A DNA stretch of 64,000 bases. Origin: Collinsella sp. (lineage in GTDB: Bacteria; Actinomycetota; Coriobacteriia; Coriobacteriales; Coriobacteriaceae). Location of the stretch: NCBI GenBank assembly GCA_031296755.1, contig JAUMMZ010000016.1, positions 1 to 64,000 of the forward strand, written 5' to 3'. Each line of letters opens with the position of its first letter. Position 1 is the stretch's first letter. The translations under genes were made by a program, and so were the position numbers. Positions 35,282-44,747 of this stretch are shown one piece after another. Under the pieces are notes generated by a model. That model was not told the origin of the DNA and made no database searches. It saw nothing but the letters and a program-made list of their open reading frames with translations.

Positions 35282-36520
35282 ATGACAAAAGACGATAGGC
35301 AAGCGTTCGAGGTGCCCGATCGGCTCTTTGAATACGTGAGGTCGGTCGTCGACAACCGCGCGCTTGCAACGGTGCTGCTCTTTTTGCTGAGCCTGCTGCT
35401 GATTGGCATCGACAACATCGTCGGAATCTTGGCGGTGCTGCTTGTCGGCTTTTTGCTGATCGATCGATTTGAGATCGTGTGCCGCTGCGTGGTGATTGGC
35501 GGCGCCGCGTGGGCCATGACGTTGGCGATTGGCGCCATGGCGCTCGGCGGCATCGAAGGGCCGGTGCTGTTCGATGCCGGCTTTGTATTCAACATGCTTG
35601 GCTTTGTGCTGGCGCTTGCAGCGTGCGTGCTGTTCTTGTGTGGCCGCGCCCTGTACTACCAGGGCTACGAGCAGGGCGAGCAGCATGCCGATTGTGTGCT
35701 GGCCGCTCGTATTCAAGATCGCCTGATCGATCACCCCGACACCTGGGATAACATCGACGGCGACTTCTTGGAGGTCGAGGGCGCCCTTAACCGCGTGCGT
35801 GACCGTGAGCGCAAGGTGCAGCAAGCTCTGCGTGACGAGTCGCATCGCAAGGACGATTTGGTCACGTACTTGGCACATGACCTACGCACCCCGCTTGCCA
35901 GTGTGGTGGGCTATCTTTCGCTGCTGCAAGAGGCTCCCGAGCTGCCGGTTGAGCAACGTGCGCACTTTACGGGCGTGGCGCTCGACAAGGCGCACCGGCT
36001 CGATACGCTCATCGAAGAGTTCTTCGATATCACGCGTTTTGACTTCCACGATATCGTGCTCACGCGCGGCTATGTTGATCTGGGGTTGCTGCTGGCTCAG
36101 GTGACTGACGAGTTCTATCCCATCCTCAACGAGCAGCATAAGGAAGTCCAAGTTGATATTCGCGAGGACCTGACGGTGCTCGTGGATGGCGACAAAATGG
36201 CTCGCGTGTTCAACAACATCATGAAAAACGCTATTGCCTATAGCTATGAGGGCTCGACCATCACGATCGAGGCCAGACGCCGGGACGGCGGTGGCGTGCG
36301 CGTGCGCTTTATCAATCAGGGCGATCCCATCCCTGCGGCTAAGCTCAAGGTGATCTTTGAGAAGTTCTATCGCCTGGATGCGGCGCGTGCGACCAATCGC
36401 GGCGGCGCTGGACTGGGGCTTGCCATCGCCAAGGAGATCGTATGCGCGCACGGCGGTACCGTTGCATGTGAATCGACGCCCGAACACACGATATTCACCA
36501 TCGAGCTGCCCGCCGCATAG
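35282..36520 (+). CDS. VanS-like sensor histidine kinase
   Basis: 412 residues. Four close hydrophobic segments (about 30-130) form the membrane part with little extracellular domain. The H-box is YLAHDLRTPLASVVGYL with the phosphorylatable His; N-box NIMKNAIAYS and G-box GGAGLGLAIAKEI complete the kinase. It pairs with the upstream regulator. No vanHAX-type genes are in the window, so glycopeptide resistance should not be assumed. Confidence 0.9.
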   Translation: MTKDDRQAFEVPDRLFEYVRSVVDNRALATVLLFLLSLLLIGIDNIVGILAVLLVGFLLIDRFEIVCRCVVIGGAAWAMTLAIGAMALGGIEGPVLFDAGFVFNMLGFVLALAACVLFLCGRALYYQGYEQGEQHADCVLAARIQDRLIDHPDTWDNIDGDFLEVEGALNRVRDRERKVQQALRDESHRKDDLVTYLAHDLRTPLASVVGYLSLLQEAPELPVEQRAHFTGVALDKAHRLDTLIEEFFDITRFDFHDIVLTRGYVDLGLLLAQVTDEFYPILNEQHKEVQVDIREDLTVLVDGDKMARVFNNIMKNAIAYSYEGSTITIEARRRDGGGVRVRFINQGDPIPAAKLKVIFEKFYRLDAARATNRGGAGLGLAIAKEIVCAHGGTVACESTPEHTIFTIELPAA

Positions 36521-36623
36521 CCAGCGTGCCCTTACAAACACTTGACAATGCGCTCACGTGCATATGAGCCGCGATTCCTACTATCGATACTGCTGAATTG
36601 ATATCGATGTGGAGGTATGCGGT

Positions 36624-37499
36624 ATGACGGCTGCTGCGGCTGTGGAGCCCACGGAGCTTGAAGAACTCATGAAAGCGCAGGCCGAGGCCGCGCACGAGCG
36701 CGAGGTTGGGGATGCGACTCGCCCCACGGCAGAGGATCTTGCCGCCTCGCCGACGCGAATCGATGTTGAGGGCCTCGACCTGTTCTATGGCGACCACCAT
36801 GCGCTCAAGGACGTGAATATCAAGATCCGCGACAAGCAGATTACCTCGTTCATCGGGCCTTCGGGCTGCGGAAAGTCCACGTTGCTGCGCTGCTTTAACC
36901 GCATGAACGACGGCATCAAGGACTGCCGAATCGAGGGCAAGATTGCGCTCGATGGTCAAGATATCCTGGGCGACTACGACATCTGCCGCCTTCGCCAGCG
37001 CGTGGGCATGGTGTTCCAGCGCCCCAACCCGTTTCCCATGAGCATCTACGACAACGTCGCCTATGGGCCGCGCGGTATGGGTGTGCGCGATCGCGTCGTG
37101 CTCGACGAGCTGGTCGAAGACTCCCTGCGACGCGCCGCCCTGTGGGACGAGGCCAAGGACAAGCTCAAAGAGTCGGGTCTGGGTCTTTCGGGCGGCCAGC
37201 AGCAGCGCCTGTGCATCGCCCGCGCACTTGCCGTGCAGCCCGACATTCTGCTGATGGACGAGCCGACCTCGGCACTCGATCCCGTATCGACGCTGGTGGT
37301 GGAGCAGCTGGCCTGCGAGCTCAAAGAGACCTGCACGCTCGTGGTCGTTACGCACAATATGCAGCAGGCGGCGCGTATCTCCGATTCGGTCGCATTCTTT
37401 TTGCTGGGTGAGCTGGTGGAGCACGCGCCCACCGCGCAACTCTTCAAGAATCCGACCGATCCGCGCACGGCGGATTATTTGACGGGGCGTTTTGGCTGA
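36624..37499 (+). CDS. pstB: Phosphate ABC transporter ATP-binding protein
   Basis: ATPase of the high-affinity phosphate importer. 291 residues: Walker [10 protein letters not shown], signature LSGGQQQR, Walker [12 protein letters not shown] and the PstB-type segment [21 protein letters not shown] 36624 follows GGAGGT by 7 nt; a GTG at 36609 overlaps that ribosome site. It carries about 35 extra acidic N-terminal residues. A -35 TTGACA is at 36542-36547. The pstSCA genes are not in the window; the next genes are a PhoB/PhoR-like pair. Confidence 0.92.
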   Translation: MTAAAAVEPTELEELMKAQAEAAHEREVGDATRPTAEDLAASPTRIDVEGLDLFYGDHHALKDVNIKIRDKQITSFIGPSGCGKSTLLRCFNRMNDGIKDCRIEGKIALDGQDILGDYDICRLRQRVGMVFQRPNPFPMSIYDNVAYGPRGMGVRDRVVLDELVEDSLRRAALWDEAKDKLKESGLGLSGGQQQRLCIARALAVQPDILLMDEPTSALDPVSTLVVEQLACELKETCTLVVVTHNMQQAARISDSVAFFLLGELVEHAPTAQLFKNPTDPRTADYLTGRFG

Positions 37500-37510
37500 T
37501 ACCATCTAGT

Positions 37511-37522
37511 AAAGGTACCTTT
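37511..37522. promoter_or_regulatory. Perfect 12-bp palindrome upstream of the phosphate-type regulator
   Basis: AAAGGTACCTTT lies 12 bp after the pstB stop and 42 bp before the regulator start. It could be an operator, but no promoter was identified around it. Confidence 0.3.
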
Positions 37523-37563
37523 AGGGTTAAGATGCGGTCATGCCGGCCGCAAAGGGGTTCAAC

Positions 37564-38292
37564 ATGATCTATTACGTCGAGGACGATGACAACATCAGGG
37601 ATTTGACGGTCTATGCGCTGCGCAAGCAGGGGATTGAGGCCGAAGGCTTTTCGTGCGACGGTGAGTTTAAGGCTGCCGTGGCGCGACGGGTACCCGATGC
37701 CGTCCTGCTCGACATCATGCTGCCCGATACCGATGGCTTGGCGATTATGCGTCGACTGCGTGCCGATCGCCTGACGGCGACGGTGCCCATCATGATGCTT
37801 ACCGCCAAGGATACCGAGCTCGACAAGGTGATGGCGCTCGATGGCGGTGCCGACGATTACCTGACTAAGCCGTTTTCGCTCATGGAGCTCGCCAGCCGCT
37901 GCCGCGCACTGCTGCGTCGCGGCGGCATGGTCAAACAGGCAAGCGATGTGCTCAGCGTGGGCGACATCGTGCTCTCGCCCAGCCATCGTGAGGTGACTGT
38001 TGCCGGCGAGTCGCTTAAGCTCACCCTGCGCGAGTTCGACCTGCTCGAGTACCTCATGCGCAAGCCCGGCGTGGTCTTTACCCGCGAGTCGTTGCTGCAG
38101 AGCGTGTGGGGCTGGGACTTCGACGGCGGTTCGCGCACCGTTGACGTGCACGTGCAGACGCTTCGCCAAAAACTGGGCGAGCATGCCAGCGCCATCGAGA
38201 CCGTGCGCGGCGTGGGCTACCGCTTGGCCGAGCCTTCTGCCGGTGATGGTGCCGAAGGTGACGACACCGCGGCCACCGCATCGGAGGAGTAA
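37564..38292 (+). CDS. PhoB-like response regulator
   Basis: 242 residues: receiver domain (IYYVEDDDNIR, LLDIMLPDTDG with phosphoacceptor Asp, LTKPF Lys) and winged-helix DNA-binding domain ending in VRGVGYRLAEP. An acidic Ala-rich tail follows. AAAGGGG precedes ATG 37564. Position directly after pstB and before a PhoR-like kinase suggests phosphate control. Confidence 0.85.
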   Translation: MIYYVEDDDNIRDLTVYALRKQGIEAEGFSCDGEFKAAVARRVPDAVLLDIMLPDTDGLAIMRRLRADRLTATVPIMMLTAKDTELDKVMALDGGADDYLTKPFSLMELASRCRALLRRGGMVKQASDVLSVGDIVLSPSHREVTVAGESLKLTLREFDLLEYLMRKPGVVFTRESLLQSVWGWDFDGGSRTVDVHVQTLRQKLGEHASAIETVRGVGYRLAEPSAGDGAEGDDTAATASEE

Positions 38293-38295
38293 CCC

Positions 38296-39720
38296 GTGGT
38301 CTTCGCCCCCCAGGGAAAACATACGCTGTCGCACCGCGTTTTTGTGACGATCTTTGTCTGCGCCATGGCGGTTATCGTGGCGTTTACGGTGCTGGGTGCG
38401 TTCTTTGTGCAAAACACCTTGGCGGATGCCACGAGTGCCAACCTGGCGCAAGAAACCGAGCTCATTGCTGCCGCCCTCGACGAGCAGCAGGAGCCCATCC
38501 CGTTCTTGCGTAGCCTCGATCGAGAGGACTTGCGCATCACGCTGATTAACAAGGATGGATCGGTTGCCTACGACAACGAGGCGCCGCCTTCCACACTGCC
38601 CAACCATGGCGATCGCCCCGAGGTCATCGAGGCCTTTGAGAGTGGTTCGGGTTCCGCGGAGCGCGCAAGCTCTACGCTCGACGAGATTATGCTGTATCGC
38701 GCCGTCGCCCTTGATAACGGCCAGGTTGTCCGCTTGGCGCAGGCCCAGCCTGGCGTTGCGGCGATTTTGCTGTCGATGGTGGCGCCGATGCTGCTTATCG
38801 CAGCAGCGGGTGCGGTACTCTCGTTTTTTATGGCGCGCCGCGAGTCCCGTGCCATCATCGCGCCTTTGCAAGAGGTGGATTTGGACCACCCACGCCGTAG
38901 CTATGAGCACGCCTATGCCGAGATGGTCCCCATGCTTGAGCGTATTGAGTCGCAGCGCCAGGAGCTCAAGCGCCAAATGGCGGTGCTGGCGGACAACGAC
39001 CGTATGCGCCGCGAGTTCACGGCGAATATCACCCATGAGCTCAAGACGCCGCTTACGGCGATTTCGGGCTATGCCGAGCTCATCGCAAACGGCATGGTCG
39101 AGGGCGAGGGCGACCTGCGCAACTTTGGCGGTCGCATCTATCGTGAGGCGGGCCGCTTGGCAGCGCTTGTCAACGATATCCTTACGCTGTCTAACTTGGA
39201 CGAGGCCGAGCGTGCAACTGAGGGCGAGGCGGTGCCCATTGGTTCCACGGAGCCTATTGAGCTCTCGCGTGCCATCTACGCGGTTGAGCAGCGTCTTGAA
39301 CAGGTCGCCCGTCAGGCGAATGTGACGATAAGTCATGAGACCAAGCCTGTGGTCATCGAAGGCGTGTCGCGCTTGATTGACGAGCTCATCTATAATCTGG
39401 CGAGCAATGCCATCCGCTACAATCGACCCGGCGGTGCGGTTACGCTGCAGTGCGGCACCAACGACGAAGGCCATCCGTTCCTTGCGGTCGCCGACACGGG
39501 AATCGGTATCGCGCCTGAAGAACAGGGCAAGGTATTTGAGCGGTTCTATCGCGTGGACAAGAGTAGGTCCAAGGCGCGCGGCGGAACCGGTCTGGGGCTT
39601 GCAATTGTCAAGCATGCGGCCCTGTATCATCACGCCACGCTCGATCTGTCGAGCGAGTTGGGCGTGGGAACCACCATTACGGTGACGTTTCCCATACGGC
39701 AGGACGAGCCATTCGCATAG
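38296..39720 (+). CDS. PhoR-like sensor histidine kinase
   Basis: 474 residues from GTG 38296. Two membrane helices (about 15-40 and 150-175) flank an extracellular sensor of roughly 110 residues, followed by a short HAMP-like stretch, H-box FTANITHELKTPLTAISGYAEL, N-box LIYNLASNAIRYNRPGG and G-box GGTGLGLAIVKHA. It starts 3 bp after the regulator stop. A terminator follows at 39746. Confidence 0.88.
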   Translation: MVFAPQGKHTLSHRVFVTIFVCAMAVIVAFTVLGAFFVQNTLADATSANLAQETELIAAALDEQQEPIPFLRSLDREDLRITLINKDGSVAYDNEAPPSTLPNHGDRPEVIEAFESGSGSAERASSTLDEIMLYRAVALDNGQVVRLAQAQPGVAAILLSMVAPMLLIAAAGAVLSFFMARRESRAIIAPLQEVDLDHPRRSYEHAYAEMVPMLERIESQRQELKRQMAVLADNDRMRREFTANITHELKTPLTAISGYAELIANGMVEGEGDLRNFGGRIYREAGRLAALVNDILTLSNLDEAERATEGEAVPIGSTEPIELSRAIYAVEQRLEQVARQANVTISHETKPVVIEGVSRLIDELIYNLASNAIRYNRPGGAVTLQCGTNDEGHPFLAVADTGIGIAPEEQGKVFERFYRVDKSRSKARGGTGLGLAIVKHAALYHHATLDLSSELGVGTTITVTFPIRQDEPFA

Positions 39721-39745
39721 CGATACAACATAGATATTGATGCAG

Positions 39746-39780
39746 ACGCCGCATTTGACTTTCGGGTGCGGCGTTGTTGT
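39746..39780 (+). terminator. Terminator after the PhoR-like gene
   Basis: ACGCCGCA (39746-39753) pairs with TGCGGCGT (39767-39774), followed by a T-rich end. Confidence 0.75.
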
Positions 39781-39839
39781 GCAATTTTACGATTGCTTCC
39801 GACATTTTTACAGGAGAGCCTGTTTCTTATGTATAGAGT

Positions 39840-39868
39840 TTGGTCTCGGTAAAAAGATGCGATAACAT
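39840..39868 (+). promoter_or_regulatory. Candidate promoter of the CpsC/CpsD/CpsB module
   Basis: TTGGTC (39840-39845), 17-bp spacer, TAACAT (39863-39868). A small inverted repeat ACAGG-AGAG-CCTGT lies upstream at 39810-39823. Confidence 0.45.
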
Positions 39869-39915
39869 ACGGACAGTTTTGTCAATCCGAACTGGGGAAA
39901 TGAAAGGCAAGCTGC

Positions 39916-40572
39916 ATGACCCTTCTCGAACTGTTCCAGCTGCTGAAGAAGCACCTTCAGCTGGTCATCACCCTTCCGGTGGTCTGCGCGATCGCCATGG
40001 GCATCGTGTCCTTCGTTGCGATGGACAACACCTATACCGCGACGACGAGCATGTACATTCTCGCCAAGACCGACGATAGCGGTCAGATGAGCTACAACGA
40101 TCTCTCGGCGAGTCAGATGCTTTCCAACGATATCGCCACGCTGCTGGATAGCGATAGCGTTAAGAGCGGCGCAGCCAATGAACTGGGCCTCACCGATCTG
40201 GATGACTACAAGGTGTCTGTTTCCTCCGAGACCACCACGCGTGTCATTACGCTTTCGGTTACCGGCACCGATGCCAAGGAGACGGCTAAGGTCGCAAAGG
40301 CCATGGCCAGCTCGGTGAGTACGGTCGCTCAGAACGTCGGCGCTGCCCAGAGCATCAACGTTATCGACGAGGCTAAGACCCCCGAAGCCCCCAGCGGCCC
40401 CAAGCGCACGCTGTATATTGCCGTCGCGTTCCTCGCCGGTATCTTTATCGCAGTCGCCTATGTCGTTTTGGCAGACATGCTCAATACCCGCATCCGCGGT
40501 GCCGAAGAGGCAGAAGAGCTCCTGGGCATTCCCGTTGTTGGCCGAATTCCGGCTATGAAAGGTGGTAAATAG
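39916..40572 (+). CDS. cpsC: Polysaccharide chain-length/kinase-activator protein CpsC-like (Wzz family)
   Basis: 218 residues: two membrane helices (about 18-38 and 155-178) bracket an extracellular Wzz domain (TYTATTSMYILAKTDDS, SVSSETTTRVITLSVTGTD). In Firmicutes CpsC and YveK form one complex with the cytoplasmic tyrosine kinase. A good ribosome site is not obvious; GAAAGG lies about 10 bp before ATG 39916. It is followed 3 bp later by the kinase gene. Confidence 0.85.
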   Translation: MTLLELFQLLKKHLQLVITLPVVCAIAMGIVSFVAMDNTYTATTSMYILAKTDDSGQMSYNDLSASQMLSNDIATLLDSDSVKSGAANELGLTDLDDYKVSVSSETTTRVITLSVTGTDAKETAKVAKAMASSVSTVAQNVGAAQSINVIDEAKTPEAPSGPKRTLYIAVAFLAGIFIAVAYVVLADMLNTRIRGAEEAEELLGIPVVGRIPAMKGGK

Positions 40573-40574
40573 GC

Positions 40575-41312
40575 ATGGCTAAGGCAAAGAACACCGACAA
40601 GCTCGTTGTACAGAATGCCGCCAAGACCCTTCTGGCCAACATCCGCTTTGCGAGCGTGGACGACCCCATCCGCACCATCACCGTTACCTCCTCGATTCCC
40701 AACGAGGGCAAGTCTACGGTTTCCATTAACCTTGCTCAGGCAATCGCCACGAGCGGCAAGTCCGTGCTTCTGGTCGAGGCCGATATGCGCCGCAGGTCCC
40801 TTTCCGATATGCTCGGCGTTCGTTCGCGCGGCGGACTCTATGCGGTCCTTTCCGAGCAGATCTCCATTGACCAGGCAATTGTCGAGACGGGTCAGAAGAA
40901 CTTCTACTTCCTCGATGCCGAGCCGCATATTCCCAATCCTGCCGACATCATCGTCTCTCACCGCTTTGCCAAGCTGGTAAAGGCGCTGTCCGCCAAGTTC
41001 CAGTACGTCATCTTTGATGCTCCCCCGGTCGGCACCTTCATCGATGCTGCCGAGATTGCCAGCCTGACCGACGGCACGCTGTTCGTGGTGCGTGAGGATT
41101 TCACCAAGCGCGAGGAGGCGCTCAACGCCATCGGTCAGCTTAAAAAGTCCGAGAAGGTCAAGCTCATCGGTACCGTTATGAACTACTGCGAGACCGAGAC
41201 CAGCGAGTACTACTACTCCTACTACACCAAGGACGGTAAGAAGGTGAAGAAGGGCTCCGACGATCAGGGGACTTCCAAAAAGGGCATCTTCACCAACCGA
41301 GCAAACGTTTAG
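40575..41312 (+). CDS. cpsD: CpsD/CapB family tyrosine-protein kinase
   Basis: 245 residues of the bacterial tyrosine kinase family: Walker A SSIPNEGKST, Walker A' LLVEADMRRRS, Walker B FDAPPVGTF, and a C-terminal tyrosine cluster (SEYYYSYYTKDGKK) that is the autophosphorylation site in relatives. The kinase and its activator are adjacent, as in YwqCD/CpsCD. GTAAATAGGC gives only a weak ribosome site, so it may be translationally coupled to cpsC. Confidence 0.9.
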   Translation: MAKAKNTDKLVVQNAAKTLLANIRFASVDDPIRTITVTSSIPNEGKSTVSINLAQAIATSGKSVLLVEADMRRRSLSDMLGVRSRGGLYAVLSEQISIDQAIVETGQKNFYFLDAEPHIPNPADIIVSHRFAKLVKALSAKFQYVIFDAPPVGTFIDAAEIASLTDGTLFVVREDFTKREEALNAIGQLKKSEKVKLIGTVMNYCETETSEYYYSYYTKDGKKVKKGSDDQGTSKKGIFTNRANV

Positions 41313-41329
41313 TTGATTAAGGCTGACCT

Positions 41330-41980
41330 ATGCGTGACATTCATTGCCATATCTTGCCGGGTGTAGACGACGGCGCCGCCGATCTCGATGAGAGCTTGGC
41401 GATGCTCGAGGCTGCCAAGCGGGCTGGTGTAACCAGAATTGTTTGCACTCCTCACTGCCGTGATCCCTATTTTGATTACGACAAGATGTGGGATGCCTTT
41501 GAGCTGCTGCGCGATAACGCTGACGGTTTTCCGCTCCAGATGGGCTTCGAGGTCAACCATCGAAAGCTCGTTGAGCTTGGTATCGATGCCGCGGAGCACT
41601 TGCATTTCGATGGGACCAACGAGTTTCTGCTCGAGCTTTCGACGCATGCCGATGCGTATGCGTTTAGAGAGTACGAGAACACGATTTACGATTTGCAGTG
41701 CCGTGGCTACCAGGTGATCATCGCTCATCCTGAGCGCTATCGTGCGGTTCAAAAGGATGTAAGCGTGGCGGAGCGCCTGGTCGATATGGGCTGCAAGCTG
41801 CAGGCTTCGGCAGACTTTATTGCCGGCGGTCGCTTTGGTCGCGAGAAAAAGCCGGCACAGCGCCTGTTCGATCAGAACCTGTACAGCTTCATCGCGAGCG
41901 ATGCCCATAACGTGGGTCATTACGATTGCCTGGCGAAGGCTCGCGCGAAGTTTAGCGTGCGCGGAGCTCATTTTCGCTAA
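41330..41980 (+). CDS. cpsB: PHP-type tyrosine-protein phosphatase CpsB/YwqE-like
   Basis: 216 residues of the PHP phosphoesterase fold: metal-binding DIHCHILPGVDDGAADL, CTPHCRDP, and FIASDAHNVGHYD. CpsB reverses the tyrosine phosphorylation of CpsD, so the three genes form a full phosphorylation cycle controlling polysaccharide export. No glycosyltransferases follow in the window; the biosynthesis genes must lie elsewhere. Confidence 0.88.
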   Translation: MRDIHCHILPGVDDGAADLDESLAMLEAAKRAGVTRIVCTPHCRDPYFDYDKMWDAFELLRDNADGFPLQMGFEVNHRKLVELGIDAAEHLHFDGTNEFLLELSTHADAYAFREYENTIYDLQCRGYQVIIAHPERYRAVQKDVSVAERLVDMGCKLQASADFIAGGRFGREKKPAQRLFDQNLYSFIASDAHNVGHYDCLAKARAKFSVRGAHFR

Positions 41981-42019
41981 AATCTGTCCCTAACGTTCGC
42001 ATTGAATGAAAGGGCAGCC

Positions 42020-42520
42020 ATGGATATCCAACTTAAGACGGGATGCTTTGATGACGCGGCGTTGGTGCGCCGCGTCGTTTTTATGGACGAGCAGGGCTAC
42101 GAGAACGAGTTTGACGCTATCGACGAGGATCCGAACTGCATTCATGTGACGCTCTATGTAGACGGCGAGCTTGCCGGTTGCTCGCGCGTGTTTCCCGAAG
42201 AGCTTGAGCGTGCGGCTGACGCGGAGGCTCCGGTGTCGCCGGCGTGCGACTTGGACGAAGGCGTCGCGGCGGGGGAGACCTACATTATGGGGCGCGTGGC
42301 TGTGCTGCCGAGCATGCGCCGTCGCGGTCTGGCGAGCAAGATTGTCGAGGCCAGTGATACGCGCGCGCGTGATGCCGGCGCCAAGCTCATTAAGCTGCAT
42401 GCGCAGGAATACGTGCTGCCGCTCTATGCCAAGGCGGGCTACACGCAGATTGCCCCGGTGGACTACGAAGACGAGGGCCAGCCCCATGCTTGGATGGCCA
42501 AGCGCGTAGATGGCAGATAG
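42020..42520 (+). CDS. GNAT family N-acetyltransferase
   Basis: 166 residues with the GNAT acetyl-CoA region (IMGRVAVLPSMRRRGLASKIV, the R/Q-x-x-G-x-G/A loop as RRRGLA) and KLHAQEYVLPLYAKAGYTQIA. The substrate is unknown. GAAAGGGC precedes ATG 42020. It probably has no partner in the cps operon, although it starts 39 bp after cpsB. Confidence 0.85.
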   Translation: MDIQLKTGCFDDAALVRRVVFMDEQGYENEFDAIDEDPNCIHVTLYVDGELAGCSRVFPEELERAADAEAPVSPACDLDEGVAAGETYIMGRVAVLPSMRRRGLASKIVEASDTRARDAGAKLIKLHAQEYVLPLYAKAGYTQIAPVDYEDEGQPHAWMAKRVDGR

Positions 42521-42667
42521 GGACGTTCCTTTCCTGCCGGCAGTCGGGGACACTCCTTGGCAATTGGCGTATCAGAGCGTTTGGACATACAGTTTTTCGA
42601 TTCCGTATGTATATATGCGCGCTAATGGGTTATAAAATCTAAGTCTGGACATAGCAGGTCTGCGATG

Positions 42668-42692
42668 CGGCTCGGGCAACCGGGCCGTTTTT
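42668..42692 (+). terminator. Terminator or attenuator before htpG
   Basis: CGGCTCGG pairs with CCGGGCCG (8 bp with one wobble) through a GCAA tetraloop, followed by five T residues, 30 bp before htpG. A TTATAAAAT promoter-like sequence lies upstream, so this may attenuate htpG instead of ending cpsB-region transcripts. Confidence 0.55.
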
Positions 42693-42722
42693 GCGGACGG
42701 GGGTAGCGCGAAAGGACTGCAC

Positions 42723-44747
42723 ATGCGTCAATTTAAGACCGAGAGCAAAAAACTGCTCGACCTCATGATCAACTCCATCTACACCAATAAGGAAATCTTC
42801 CTGCGCGAGCTTATCTCTAATGCGAGCGACGCCGTCGACAAGCTCAACTTTAAGAGCCTGCAGGACCCGAGTGTCAAACTCGACCAGGGCGACCTGGCTA
42901 TTCGCGTCTCTTTTGATAAAGACGCCCGCACCATTACCATCTCGGATAACGGCATTGGCATGACCGCCGAGGAGCTCGAGCGCAATCTGGGCACCATCGC
43001 CCATTCCGGCTCCGAGGAGTTTAAGACCGAGAACGCCGAGCAACAGGGCTCCGATATCGACATCATCGGCCAGTTTGGCGTGGGCTTCTACTCCGCCTTT
43101 ATGGTCGCCAGCCACGTAAAGGTCGTCAGCCGCGCTTATGGCGAGGACACCGCTCACGTGTGGGAGTCTGATGGTCTTGAGGGTTACACCATCGAAGACG
43201 GCGAGCGCGCCGAGCACGGCACCGATGTCATCCTGACGCTGCGCGAGAACGAGAAGCTCGACGCCGACGGCGAGGCCGAGACCTACGATCGCTTCCTGAC
43301 CGAGTGGGGCCTCAAGAGCCTGATTCAGCAGTACAGCAACTATGTGCGCTACCCGATTCAGATGATGGTGAGCAAGAGCCGCCAGAAACCCAAGCCCGAG
43401 GACGCCGGCGACGACTACAAGCCCGAGTACGAGGACTACCAGGAGCTCGAGACCATCAACTCCATGACGCCGATCTGGAAAAAGCGCAGCTCCGACGTTG
43501 AGCAGAAGGATTACAACGAGTTCTACAAGTCCACGTTCCACGACTTTGACGATCCCGCGCGCACTATCAGCTTCCATGCCGAGGGTACGCTTGAGTACGA
43601 TGCGCTGCTGTTTGTGCCGGGTCGCGCCCCGTTCGATCTGTACAGCAAGGACTACGAGAAGGGCCTGGCGCTCTACAGTTCCAACGTGCTGATTATGGAG
43701 AAGTGCGACGACCTGCTGCCCGACTACTACAACTTTGTGCGCGGTGTCGTGGACTCTGCCGACGTGACGCTCAACATCTCGCGTGAGACGCTGCAACAGA
43801 ACCGTCAGCTCAAGGCCATTGCCAAGCGTGTCGAGAAGAAGATCACTGCCGATCTTGAGGACATGCGCGACAACGACCGCGAGGCATACGAGAAGTTCTT
43901 TGAGAACTTTGGTCGCGGTCTGAAGTACGGCATCTACTCGAGTTACGGCATGAAGGCCGACGAGCTCGCCGACCTGCTGCTGTTCTGGTCTGCCAAGGAG
44001 CAGAAGATGATCACCCTGGCCGAGTATGCCAAGGGCATGCCCGAGGATCAGAAGGCCATCTACTACGCCGCCGGCGACTCGCGTGAGCGCTTGGCCAAGA
44101 TGCCCGTGGTAAAGGGCGTGCTCGAGCGCGGCTATGACGTGCTGTTGCTGACGCAGGATGTGGATGAGTTCACGTTCCAGGCTATGCGTGAGTACGTGGC
44201 CGCCGATATGCCCAAGATCTACGAGGACGACGCCGCCCGCGAGGCTGCCGAAAAGGCCGTTGCCGACGGTGCCGAGCCCGAGGTCGAGGATCGTCACCTG
44301 GAGCTCAAGAACGTTGCGACTGGCGATCTTGATCTGGCGACCGAGGACGAGAAGAAGGAGGCCGAGGACGCCACCAAGGAAAACGAGGACCTCTTTAGCG
44401 CTATGAAGGAGGCGCTCGGTGACAAGGTCGAGAAAGTTGCCGTCTCCGCGCGCCTGACCGATGCCCCCGCTTGCATCACCACCGAGGGTCCGCTTTCGCT
44501 CGAGATGGAGAAGGTGCTCCAGAAGGGGCCCGAGGGCGCGCCCGACGGCATGCCCAAGAGCCAGCGCGTGCTCGAGCTCAACGCCAAGCACCCGGTCTTT
44601 GACAAGCTTGTCGCTGCCCAGAAGGCAGGTGACGCCGACAAGATCAAGCAGTACTCCGGCCTGCTCTACGATCAGGCCCTGCTGGTCGAGGGTATCCTCC
44701 CCGAGGACCCCGTTGCCTTCGCGGCGGCTGTTTGCAACTTGATGTAG
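42723..44747 (+). CDS. htpG: Molecular chaperone HtpG (Hsp90)
   Basis: ATP-dependent folding chaperone. 674 residues: N-terminal GHKL ATPase domain (IFLRELISNASDAVDKL, DNGIGM, GQFGVGFYSAFM), a charged linker with ESR-type KSRQKPKPED, middle domain and C-terminal dimerisation domain. It is slightly longer than usual for bacteria owing to an acidic region near residue 515 (DLATEDEKKEAEDATKENEDL). CGAAAGGAC precedes ATG 42723. Confidence 0.97.
   Translation: MRQFKTESKKLLDLMINSIYTNKEIFLRELISNASDAVDKLNFKSLQDPSVKLDQGDLAIRVSFDKDARTITISDNGIGMTAEELERNLGTIAHSGSEEFKTENAEQQGSDIDIIGQFGVGFYSAFMVASHVKVVSRAYGEDTAHVWESDGLEGYTIEDGERAEHGTDVILTLRENEKLDADGEAETYDRFLTEWGLKSLIQQYSNYVRYPIQMMVSKSRQKPKPEDAGDDYKPEYEDYQELETINSMTPIWKKRSSDVEQKDYNEFYKSTFHDFDDPARTISFHAEGTLEYDALLFVPGRAPFDLYSKDYEKGLALYSSNVLIMEKCDDLLPDYYNFVRGVVDSADVTLNISRETLQQNRQLKAIAKRVEKKITADLEDMRDNDREAYEKFFENFGRGLKYGIYSSYGMKADELADLLLFWSAKEQKMITLAEYAKGMPEDQKAIYYAAGDSRERLAKMPVVKGVLERGYDVLLLTQDVDEFTFQAMREYVAADMPKIYEDDAAREAAEKAVADGAEPEVEDRHLELKNVATGDLDLATEDEKKEAEDATKENEDLFSAMKEALGDKVEKVAVSARLTDAPACITTEGPLSLEMEKVLQKGPEGAPDGMPKSQRVLELNAKHPVFDKLVAAQKAGDADKIKQYSGLLYDQALLVEGILPEDPVAFAAAVCNLM

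Noticed and set aside
35282..36520. Glycopeptide resistance locus
   Set aside because: The two-component genes are VanRS-like but no vanH, vanA/B or vanX gene is present.
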